NCBI RefSeq assembly: GCF_001724715.1
Contig: NZ_MEFG01000015.1
Coordinates: 1-51,774 of the forward strand
Direction: 5' to 3'
Length of the DNA: 51,774 nucleotides
Origin: Sphingomonas sp. SCN 67-18
Lineage (GTDB): Bacteria > Pseudomonadota > Alphaproteobacteria > Sphingomonadales > Sphingomonadaceae
Numbering within the stretch: position 1 is the stretch's first letter; each line of letters starts with the position of its first letter. The notes beneath the pieces are model-generated. The model saw nothing but the letters and a program-made list of their open reading frames with translations, did no database searches and was not told where the DNA came from. The translations under genes and the position numbers were made by a program. Positions 18,034 through 27,170 of this stretch are shown here, piece after piece.

Positions 18034-18324
18034 CTAGCGGTCATCGTCGTGCAGCGATGATGGGTGGCGGCACAGCGCGGTCACCCGCACATCCATGAAG
18101 GGGTATAGCGGCAGCGTGCTGAGCAGATCGTGCAGCGTGCCGTTATCCGGCACGTCGAAGATGCTGACATTGCTGTAGCGGCCAACCACGCGCCAGATAT
18201 GGCGCCAGGTGCCCGCCCGCTGCAGCTCCTGAAACCGCTCCTTCTCCGCCTGCTTGAGCCGGGCGAAACGGTCCGCGTCGTAATCGGGCGGCACGCGCAC
18301 TTCCATCTCGACCATGAACAACAT
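18034..18324 (-). CDS. catC: Muconolactone delta-isomerase
   Basis: Small decameric enzyme converting muconolactone to 3-oxoadipate enol-lactone. The 96 residues fit the family (~96), with MLFMVEMEVRVPP at the N-terminus, the central GTWRHIWRVVGRYSNVSIFDV and the PLYPFMDVRVTALCRHPSS C-terminus, all recognisable CatC signatures. It lies 4 bp after catB and upstream of catA, so the three catechol-branch genes are in the order catB-catC-catA as in Pseudomonas, but here within a larger operon. Confidence 0.95.
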   Translation of the reverse strand: MLFMVEMEVRVPPDYDADRFARLKQAEKERFQELQRAGTWRHIWRVVGRYSNVSIFDVPDNGTLHDLLSTLPLYPFMDVRVTALCRHPSSLHDDDR

Positions 18325-18328
18325 GGCG

Positions 18329-19489
18329 TCACGCCTCCTTTCGTGCGGCTATGCTGATGGTGGGCCGCGCCGGGGCGTCGCGCCGCAACGCCTCCACCAG
18401 CTCGTCGTTCAGCGCGATGCCCAGCCCCGGCCCGGTCGGCACCCGCAGCGCGAAATCCGCATAGGCGAGCGGCTCGGCCAATATCTCCTCGGTCAGAAGC
18501 AGCGGCCCGAACAACTCGGTGCCGAAAGGCAGCGCGCGGAATGTCGCGAAGACATGGGCGGACGCCACGGTGCCGACACCGGCCTCCAGCATCGTCCCGC
18601 CATAAAGCGCGATGCCCGCCGCCTCGCCGATCGCCTCCACCTGCCGCGCCGCGAACAGCCCGCCGGACTGCGCGATCTTGACCGCGAAGACATTGGCCGC
18701 CGCGCCGCTGGCAAAGGCATAGGCATCCGCCGGTCCTTGCAGCGATTCATCGGCCATCACCGGAATGGGCGAATGCAGGGCGAGCCGCGCCATGCCCTGT
18801 ATGTTGGACCGCAGGATCGGCTGTTCGACGAGATCGCAGCCGATATCGGCCAGCGCCGCCACGCCGCGCTTCGCGGTCGACTCATCCCACGCCATGTTCA
18901 CATCGACGCGGATCGACGCCCGATCGCCCAGCGCCCGCTTGATCGTCGCGACATGGGCGACGTCCTCGTCCAGCGGGCGCTTGCCGATCTTCAGCTTGAA
19001 CGCATTGTGCCGGCGGCTGTCGAGCAGCGCGTCGGCCTCCGCAATGTCGCGGGCGGCATCGCCGCTGGCCAGCGTCCACAGCACCGGCAGCGTGTCGCGC
19101 ACCCGCCCGCCCAGCAGCTCGCTGACCGGCAGGCCGGTCCGCCGTCCCATCGCATCGAGCAGCGCCGTTTCCACCGCGCATTTGGCAAAGTGATTGCCGA
19201 CGATATGCCGCCGCAGCGCCGCCATCAGCAGCGCGGGGCGCTCCGCGTCGCCACCCACCAGCAGCGGCGCGAAATAGGTGTCGAGGGCCAGCTTGATCCC
19301 CTCCGGGCTTTCCGCGCCGTAACTCAGCCCGCCGATCGTGGTCGCCTCTCCGATGCCGATCACGCCGTCGGAACAATGAAGGCGGACGATGCACAGCGTC
19401 TGGCGCGCCATCGTCGCCATGGCGAGCACGTGCGGCCGGATGGTCGGAACGTCGACCAGCAGCGTCTCGATACGGCTGATCCGCACCAT
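18329..19489 (-). CDS. catB: Muconate cycloisomerase
   Basis: Enolase-superfamily enzyme forming muconolactone from cis,cis-muconate. The 386 residues carry the whole active-site set: KLKIG (Lys165, Lys167), DVN (Asp196), Glu222 (VEQP), Asp247 (ADES) and Lys271 (AVKIAQSGG), with a Mn-binding Asp/Glu/Asp triad. The N-terminal capping domain has TIRPHVLAM, typical of CatB. It follows the Rieske oxygenase gene by 2 bp. A chloromuconate cycloisomerase is possible by sequence family, but no chlorocatechol genes (clcD/clcE type) are present. Confidence 0.94.
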   Translation of the reverse strand: MVRISRIETLLVDVPTIRPHVLAMATMARQTLCIVRLHCSDGVIGIGEATTIGGLSYGAESPEGIKLALDTYFAPLLVGGDAERPALLMAALRRHIVGNHFAKCAVETALLDAMGRRTGLPVSELLGGRVRDTLPVLWTLASGDAARDIAEADALLDSRRHNAFKLKIGKRPLDEDVAHVATIKRALGDRASIRVDVNMAWDESTAKRGVAALADIGCDLVEQPILRSNIQGMARLALHSPIPVMADESLQGPADAYAFASGAAANVFAVKIAQSGGLFAARQVEAIGEAAGIALYGGTMLEAGVGTVASAHVFATFRALPFGTELFGPLLLTEEILAEPLAYADFALRVPTGPGLGIALNDELVEALRRDAPARPTISIAARKEA

Positions 19490-19491
19490 GG

Positions 19492-20556
19492 CTATTCCGC
19501 CGCGCTCTGCAGCGCCCCGGCCGCCTGCTCGGCGGCGATCATCTTGCGCAACAGCTTGCGCACCTTCACCGCCGCAATGTCGTTGGACATCAATACCGGG
19601 TTGAGGCTGAAGAAATCGGACGTGCCCATTTCGTCCTGCACGGCCTGGATCAGTGGGCCGTCCTCGGTTTCGAAGGCGGCGTGCATCGCCTTGATCTTCA
19701 TCTCATTATAGTCGGCGTCCTCGACCACATGGTTGCGGCGCGTGGCGAAGAAATAATGGGTCGAGAATTCGTCCGCCGGCGTGCAGGTGTGCAGGTCGTA
19801 CTGGGCGGTGGCCGCGTCGAAGCCCTTGCCGTCCTGCACCGCGCCCACCGAAAGCTGGATGTTGGCCGGCGCGCTCCAGGTGATGTCGAAATAATGCTCC
19901 GCCGGATCTTCCGGGCGCTCAAGGAAATTGGCGAAGATGAGCATCGCGGGCTGCTGCGACCATTCCCAGCGGGCGGAGATGTTGGTCGCCGTCTCGCGGA
20001 TCGCGGGGACGATGGGCGACAGCTTGCCGCGCGTCGTGATGATCTCGCCATGGACATGGTCGATGTGGCTGAGGTCCATCACATTGTCGATGATCAGCTC
20101 ATAGTTCGACGCCATCGCCATGTAGGTGTAGCCCACCGCATTGGCGTGTCCTTGTTCCAGCGGCGTATAATCGGGCAGCAGCGACAGGTCCGGCTCCGAA
20201 GCGTCCATCCATATCCAGATGAAGCCGTAACGCTCCTGCAATGGGAAGGACGCCACCCGCGCGGCCTGCGGGATATGCCCGTTGCCATGGGGATTGTGCG
20301 TGCACTGGCCGCCCGCGTTGAAGCGCAGCGCATGATAGGGGCAGGCCACCTCGTCGCCGACGCGCTTGCCCAGATGCAGCGGCGCAAACCGGTGCGGGCA
20401 GCGATCGTGCAGCGCCACCGGCGTGCCGTCCGCCGTGCGGTAGATCATGACCGACGTGCCCAATATCTTGCGGTGGAACAGCGCCTGGGCGTCGACCTCC
20501 GTGGACATCGCCGCCACGTACCAGGCCTTTTGCAGATATGCGGGCTGAACAGTCAT
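19492..20556 (-). CDS. Rieske non-haem iron oxygenase, VanA/PobA-like (first paralogue)
   Basis: Terminal oxygenase of a ring-hydroxylating or O-dealkylating system, 354 residues, the size of single-subunit VanA/DdmC-type enzymes. The Rieske cluster ligands are C53, H55, C72 and H75 (CPHR...CPYH). The mononuclear iron site is NVMDLSHIDHVH (Asp160 bridge, His163, His168), and a downstream acidic ligand is expected near the C-terminal half. It needs the reductase encoded just upstream. Its place directly before catB suggests it delivers catechol or its precursor, but the substrate cannot be read. ATG 20556 agrees with the VanA-type N-terminus (YLQKAWYVAAM). Confidence 0.9.
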   Translation of the reverse strand: MTVQPAYLQKAWYVAAMSTEVDAQALFHRKILGTSVMIYRTADGTPVALHDRCPHRFAPLHLGKRVGDEVACPYHALRFNAGGQCTHNPHGNGHIPQAARVASFPLQERYGFIWIWMDASEPDLSLLPDYTPLEQGHANAVGYTYMAMASNYELIIDNVMDLSHIDHVHGEIITTRGKLSPIVPAIRETATNISARWEWSQQPAMLIFANFLERPEDPAEHYFDITWSAPANIQLSVGAVQDGKGFDAATAQYDLHTCTPADEFSTHYFFATRRNHVVEDADYNEMKIKAMHAAFETEDGPLIQAVQDEMGTSDFFSLNPVLMSNDIAAVKVRKLLRKMIAAEQAAGALQSAAE

Positions 20557-20573
20557 GGGAAACCTCGTTTCGG

Positions 20574-21533
20574 CTAGAGTTGAATGACCAGTCTGGGGGT
20601 GAGGGCGCGCGAACAGCAGGGCGTGAACTGGTCGTTGGCGGCATGGTCCTCGTCGGACAGATACATGTCGCGATGATCGGGAATGCCCTCGACGACCTGC
20701 ATCACGCAGGTGCCGCAAATGCCCTGTTCGCAGGATACCGGGACGCTGATACCGGCGGCGGCGAGCGCCGCGACCACGCTCTGCCCCGTGCCCACCGGCA
20801 CCACCGTGCCGGTTCCCGCAATCTCCACCTCGAAGGGATCGTCGGCCGCATGATCGGCGGGCGCGGCGGTGAACCGCTCGGAATGGACATTGGCATCCGC
20901 CCATCCGGCCGCCCGGGCGCTGTCGAGCACATGATCCATGAACCCGCCCGGCCCGCAGACGTAGAGATGGGTATCGGCGGCGGGCGCGGAGAGCCGCGCC
21001 GGAATGTCCAGCCGCGTCTCGGGCCGGTCGTCGAAATGATAATGGATGCGCCCGGCAAAGGCCGGCCCGTCCAGCCGCTCGACAAAGGCTGCGCGATCCT
21101 GCGACCGGGTGAAATAATGCAGCTCGAACGATGCCCCGGCGGCGGCGAGATGCTCCGCCATCGCCAATATCGGGGTGATGCCGATGCCGCCCGCCATCAG
21201 CACGGCGTGCTGCCCCGGCACCAGCGCGAACAGGTTGCGCGGCGCGCTGATCCGCAGCCGGTCGCCTTCATGCAGATCGGCATGGGCGGACCGCGATCCG
21301 CCGCGCCCCTCCGCTTCCAGCAGGATGCCCAGCTCATAGCAGGCGCTGCGCCCCGGCGCGCCGCACAGCGAATATTGCCGCACCAGCCCGTTGGGCAGCG
21401 CCAGATCGACATGCGCGCCCGCCTCGAACGGCGGCAGCGCGCCGCCGTCCTCCGCCTCCAGCACGAAGGCGGCGACGTCCAGTGCCGCGATGCGCTTTTC
21501 GCGGACGCGCACGTTGATCCATTGCACGCTCAT
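20574..21533 (-). CDS. Oxygenase reductase (FMN, NAD(P)H, C-terminal [2Fe-2S]; phthalate-dioxygenase-reductase/VanB type)
   Basis: Electron transfer partner for Rieske oxygenases, 319 residues. Domains in order: flavin-binding barrel with RQYSLCG near residue 52, nucleotide-binding domain with MAGGIGITPILAM near 113 and the CGPGGFM motif near 194, and a plant-type ferredoxin domain whose ligands are C-x4-C-x2-C (SCEQGICGTC) plus a distal Cys in the FTPCCSRAL region. The protein is encoded between the two Rieske oxygenase genes and overlaps the upstream one by 4 bp, so it may serve both. No separate ferredoxin is present. Confidence 0.93.
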   Translation of the reverse strand: MSVQWINVRVREKRIAALDVAAFVLEAEDGGALPPFEAGAHVDLALPNGLVRQYSLCGAPGRSACYELGILLEAEGRGGSRSAHADLHEGDRLRISAPRNLFALVPGQHAVLMAGGIGITPILAMAEHLAAAGASFELHYFTRSQDRAAFVERLDGPAFAGRIHYHFDDRPETRLDIPARLSAPAADTHLYVCGPGGFMDHVLDSARAAGWADANVHSERFTAAPADHAADDPFEVEIAGTGTVVPVGTGQSVVAALAAAGISVPVSCEQGICGTCVMQVVEGIPDHRDMYLSDEDHAANDQFTPCCSRALTPRLVIQL

Positions 21534-22588
21534 GCCGCTTCGCTCACCCCGGCGGCCTCGCGCGCTTCTTCCTCGATCAGCTTGTCGAGCACCCAGAGCA
21601 TCCGGCCCGGCCCGGCGTCGTGGATGATGTCCACCTGCGGCGCGTCGGGATATTCCAGCATCCGCTCACGCTGGCCTTCCAGAATGCGCTTGTCCTCGAG
21701 GAAGGCCTGGGCGTTCGCGTTGAACATCAGGTCGACGATGCCGGGGAAATAGGTGTCCTCGCTCGTCCCCCACGAGAAATAATAGTCGACCGATCCCTCG
21801 TCGCGCGGGGTGACGGCCTGGCTGGAAAATGTATCCAGCAGCAGCTTGCCGTTGGTCGGCCCGCTGGTCGCGTCGCCCGCCTCGTGCACCGCGAAGCTGA
21901 GGATGAAATTGCACGGCACGCTCAGGCGGACATGCACCTGGATGTCGAAGCGCGCGTCCGGCGGAAACAGATGCTTGGCGAAATTCGGCCCCGGAATGTT
22001 GCGGACGCAATAGCGCGTCTCGATGCCGCGCGGCTGCATGCTGTGCTGGGGCTTGATGAAGCTCCAGTCCTCGCTGCCGCCGAAGGTCAGGCCATGCACC
22101 CACGAGACATGGCTAAGGTCCGCCAGATTGGCGATTTCCTGCCGGTAGCCGGTTTCGATGCGGATATGGTTGGTCTTCAGCCGCCAGCCCGGCTCGTCCG
22201 GCCCGATGGCGTAGCAGATGAGATCCGGGTCCGCCCGGGCGGGATCGCCCATCCACACCCAGATCCAGTTGTTGCGCTCCACCACCGGCATGGTCGGCAC
22301 GCAAATGCCCTGCGGAATGCGCGGCATGCCGGGAATTTCCATGCACTGGCCATCGGGCGCGAAACGCATCCCGTGATACATGCAGCGGATGTCATCCCCC
22401 TCCTTGCGGCCGAGGGAGAGGGGGGCGGAGCGATGGGGACAACGGTCCTCCATCGCCACCACTTCCCCATTCCCCTTGCGATAGAGGAGGATGGACCGTC
22501 CGGCGATCCGCCGGACGACCAGATCGCCAGCCCCCAGGCCGACATCATTGTCCCAACCGGCACAATACCAGGCGTTTTTCAGGAACAT
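21530..22588 (-). CDS. Rieske non-haem iron oxygenase, VanA/PobA-like (second paralogue)
   Basis: Terminal oxygenase of 352 residues, clearly divergent from the paralogue at 19492. Rieske ligands are C50, H52, C69 and H72 (CPHR...CMYH); the mononuclear site is NLADLSHVSWVH (Asn154, Asp157, His160, His165). It begins MFLKNAWYCAGW, a common start of phthalate-family O-demethylases and monooxygenases. It is the first enzyme gene after the TonB receptor (20-bp gap) and overlaps the reductase by 4 bp (ATGA). Carrying two such oxygenases with one reductase suggests sequential attack or two related substrates; the actual reaction is unknown. Confidence 0.9.
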   Translation of the reverse strand: MFLKNAWYCAGWDNDVGLGAGDLVVRRIAGRSILLYRKGNGEVVAMEDRCPHRSAPLSLGRKEGDDIRCMYHGMRFAPDGQCMEIPGMPRIPQGICVPTMPVVERNNWIWVWMGDPARADPDLICYAIGPDEPGWRLKTNHIRIETGYRQEIANLADLSHVSWVHGLTFGGSEDWSFIKPQHSMQPRGIETRYCVRNIPGPNFAKHLFPPDARFDIQVHVRLSVPCNFILSFAVHEAGDATSGPTNGKLLLDTFSSQAVTPRDEGSVDYYFSWGTSEDTYFPGIVDLMFNANAQAFLEDKRILEGQRERMLEYPDAPQVDIIHDAGPGRMLWVLDKLIEEEAREAAGVSEAA

Positions 22589-22608
22589 GGCGATCACTCC
22601 CCTTCCGG

Positions 22609-25200
22609 TCAGAATTTCACGCCGAGGCGCGCATACCATTCGATCGGGCGGTTGTAGGTGCCGAACAGGACGCCGGCCGCCGCCTGGTTGCCGCCGCTGG
22701 TGAGGTAGCGGTCGTTGGTCAGGTTCACCCCGCCGACGGTCACGTCCCAGTTCCCGTCCGGCGCGCGGTAGGTCAGGCTGGCGTTCAGCATGTCCGTCGT
22801 CGGCCGGAGCAGCGCATAGGCCCGTTCGGAATCGTTCCAGACCTTGCTCGTCCGGGTATAGTCGGCCATCGCGACCAGCGCGCCGCCATTGCCCAGCCGA
22901 TATTCGTAGCGCGGCCCGATATTCATCTTCCATTTCGGGGTCTTGGGCAGCGGCGCGCCGACGATCGTCCCGGCCTGCAACGCATTCGGCAGCACCTGGG
23001 CGGCCGGCAGGACCATGGTGTAATAGGCGTCGGTGTAGCCGATCGACCCGTTGAGGGTCAGGCCGTCGGCGGGCACCGCGACCAGTTCCACCTCAAATCC
23101 CTTCACGCGCGCATCGCCCGCATTCTGGATGGTCGGCGACACGCCCTGCTGGAAGTTGAGCTGGATGCCCTGATAACGGGTGGTGAACACGGCCGCGTTG
23201 ACCTGCAGGTGCCGGTCGAAAAAGTCCGACTTCACGCCGACTTCAAAGCTTTCCGCCTTTTCCGGGTCAAAGCCCGCCGCCGTCGGCAACGGGTTGGAAA
23301 GCCGCGTCGTCCAGCCGCCCGTCTTGTACCCGCGCGACCAGGATCCATAGACCATGATCCGGTCGGTCGGGTGCAGCTGCACGCCCAGTTTCGGCGAGAA
23401 ATTGTTGAACGTCTTGTACTGGGTCTGCGGCACATAATAGCGCAGCGGCTCGTCTGACGACGGGAAACCCAGCCCGGTGGTGCACGGATCGCCGAAGACC
23501 GGGCAGTTGAACAGCTTGTAGTTGAAGCCGTTCAGGTCGCTCTGCCCGCCGACGAAGCTCTTGTTCTCGTGGGTGTAGCGCGCGCCCGCCGTGACCGAGA
23601 TCAGCGGCGAGAATTCATAGTCCAGCTGGCCGAAGAAGGCGTAATTCTTCGTCTTGAGCAGGTTGGGACCATAGATTTGCAGCAACCCCTGATCGAAGGT
23701 CACATAGTCTTCAAGGAAGCTGCGTTCCTTGAAATAATAGGCGCCGACGACATATTTCAGCGTCTTGTCCAGCAGCTCCCCGGTCAGCTGGAATTCCTGG
23801 CTGAACTGCCAGTTATCCAGCGAGAAGGAGAATTCCAGCGCGCGGACCGGGGCGCCGTCCGCGTCCAGCCCGGTGGACCATTTCAGGTCGCGATAGCCGG
23901 TGATCGATTTGAGCGTGATCCAGTCGGCAAGGTCGAAATCAACGGCGGCGGCGAAACCCCAGTTGCGCATCCGCGCGAAGTTTATGCCGGTCGCATAGCT
24001 CTTGTCCTTGTCGGCAAGCAGGAAGCGGCTGTCATAGGGCAGCCGGTCGTTGCTCGGGTCCGCATCCACATTGACGCTGGCGATGCTGCCGATCAGCTGG
24101 CCGGGGTTCAGCGGCGTGCCGCGCGATCCGCACATCGCGGTGGCGTTGCGCGCGGCGATTTCCGCGGCCGTGGAGCCGATGCAGAAATTATAGAGGCCGG
24201 CGAAGTTGAAGCCGTTGGGCGGCAGGCCGGATTCGCCGTCATAGAGCGCGGTGGTGCCGAACGGCGTCACCACCGCCCGGTCCGGCGTCACGCCGAACAC
24301 ATAGGGCTGGTCCGCCGTGTTCACCAACGCCTTGTTGGCGGTGCCCTGCTGGTCCTGGTGCAGATAATCGCCGGACAGGCGCACCGTGATGCGGCTGGTC
24401 GGCTCCCATTTCAGCTTGCCGCGCAGCGTCCATTCATTCTGGCCGCCCTCGGACGAGCTGCGCTCGACGCCGTTGGAGCGGAAAGCCGCGTCCTGGTCGT
24501 TATTGTAGAGCCCGCCATCGGGATAGGGGATCCGCTTCAGATAGCCGTCGCGGTTGCGCGTCGCCGCCGTCAGCGAAACGCCAAGCGTCTCGGTGATCGG
24601 CAGGTCAACGCTGGCGTTGATGTCCAGCCGGTTGTAACGCCCCGTGGTCACGTCGCCGCGAAAGGAAAAGTCCCGCCCCGGATCGCGCGTGACGATGGAG
24701 ATCGCGCCGCCGATGGTGTTGCGGCCGAACAGCGTGCCCTGCGGCCCTTTCAGCACCTCGATCCGCTCGACATCCGGCAGGTCCAGATTGGCGCCGACCG
24801 TGCGGGCCAGGTAGATGCCGTTCAGATAGACGCCGACGCCGGGATCCAGGTTCGCGGCGAAATCATTCTGCCCGATGCCGCGAATATAGGCCGACAGGAC
24901 CGAACTGGACCCCGAAAAGGGCGTGCCCGCGTCCAGCGTGACGTTCGGCGCGATGTTCGACAGGCTGGCGACGCTGGCGACCGCGCGCTCCTTGAGCGCG
25001 TCCGCCGTGAAGGTGGAAATGGCGATGGGAACGTTCTGGACGTTCTCGGCGCGCTTCTGAGCGGTGACGATGATGTCCGCGATGCCGGTGGAGCGTTCCT
25101 CCTCGCTCATGGCGGCGTCGGTACTGGTCTGTGCGTGCGCGGACGAAATGCCCATCAATGCGCATGCGGAAGCTGATGCGAGCAACAGCCCTGATTTCAT
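22609..25200 (-). CDS. TonB-dependent outer-membrane receptor, first gene of the aromatic-degradation operon
   Basis: An 863-residue receptor with signal peptide (residues 1-27, cleavage after AHA), a TonB-box-like acidic linker, the DIIVTAQKRAENVQNVPIAIS plug start common in sphingomonads, ERIEVLKGPQGTLFGRNTIGGAI at the end of the plug, and a barrel terminating in PIEWYARLGVKF. It is the first gene behind a sigma-54 promoter and is co-transcribed with oxygenase genes, so it probably imports the aromatic substrate of the operon, as DdvT does for a lignin biaryl in Sphingobium SYK-6. ATG 25200 is preferred over ATG 25215 because AGGAGAGG lies directly upstream of it. Confidence 0.92.
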   Translation of the reverse strand: MKSGLLLASASACALMGISSAHAQTSTDAAMSEEERSTGIADIIVTAQKRAENVQNVPIAISTFTADALKERAVASVASLSNIAPNVTLDAGTPFSGSSSVLSAYIRGIGQNDFAANLDPGVGVYLNGIYLARTVGANLDLPDVERIEVLKGPQGTLFGRNTIGGAISIVTRDPGRDFSFRGDVTTGRYNRLDINASVDLPITETLGVSLTAATRNRDGYLKRIPYPDGGLYNNDQDAAFRSNGVERSSSEGGQNEWTLRGKLKWEPTSRITVRLSGDYLHQDQQGTANKALVNTADQPYVFGVTPDRAVVTPFGTTALYDGESGLPPNGFNFAGLYNFCIGSTAAEIAARNATAMCGSRGTPLNPGQLIGSIASVNVDADPSNDRLPYDSRFLLADKDKSYATGINFARMRNWGFAAAVDFDLADWITLKSITGYRDLKWSTGLDADGAPVRALEFSFSLDNWQFSQEFQLTGELLDKTLKYVVGAYYFKERSFLEDYVTFDQGLLQIYGPNLLKTKNYAFFGQLDYEFSPLISVTAGARYTHENKSFVGGQSDLNGFNYKLFNCPVFGDPCTTGLGFPSSDEPLRYYVPQTQYKTFNNFSPKLGVQLHPTDRIMVYGSWSRGYKTGGWTTRLSNPLPTAAGFDPEKAESFEVGVKSDFFDRHLQVNAAVFTTRYQGIQLNFQQGVSPTIQNAGDARVKGFEVELVAVPADGLTLNGSIGYTDAYYTMVLPAAQVLPNALQAGTIVGAPLPKTPKWKMNIGPRYEYRLGNGGALVAMADYTRTSKVWNDSERAYALLRPTTDMLNASLTYRAPDGNWDVTVGGVNLTNDRYLTSGGNQAAAGVLFGTYNRPIEWYARLGVKF

Positions 25201-25244
25201 AACCCCTCTCCTCATTTTATTGCTTTTTCCAGCGAGAGGGGCAG

Positions 25245-25260
25245 TGCAAAGCCTATGCCA
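25245..25260 (-). promoter_or_regulatory. Sigma-54 promoter (-24/-12) of the aromatic-degradation operon
   Basis: On the minus strand the sequence TGGCAT-AGGCT-TTGCA fits the sigma-54 consensus TGGCAY-N5-TTGCW at every fixed position, with GG and GC separated by the required 12 bp register. The transcription start would be near 25234, giving a leader of about 34 nt before the TonB receptor ATG at 25200. The AT-rich stretch 25260-25315 lies between this promoter and the palindrome at 25332-25362 and could be the bend (IHF) region. Confidence 0.85.
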
Positions 25261-25331
25261 TCTTATTATCTATTTGAATTTAAATGATTATTTTGAAAAT
25301 TGGGGCAATGGAACAATGCCGTGCCCTTGTC

Positions 25332-25362
25332 GGACGCATAATTTTGTGCGCACAATTCGTCC
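25332..25362. promoter_or_regulatory. Candidate upstream activator site for the sigma-54 regulator
   Basis: A perfect 12-bp palindrome TTGTGCGCACAA (25344-25355) is nested in a wider dyad with GGACG (25332-25336) and CGTCC (25358-25362). Its centre lies about 115 bp upstream of the predicted sigma-54 start, the usual distance for XylR/DmpR-type activators, and about 48 bp before the regulator's own ATG, so it could also mediate autoregulation. Binding is inferred. Confidence 0.6.
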
Positions 25363-25397
25363 CATAAGAATAAATTTACGCAGCGAGGGAGGGTGGC

Positions 25398-27161
<1,764 letters not shown>

Positions 27162-27170
27162 AGCAGGCCG

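Noticed and set aside
23569-25176. 535-codon open frame antisense to the TonB receptor
   Set aside because: Same shadow effect; no recognisable protein and no ribosome site, while the receptor on the other strand is complete.
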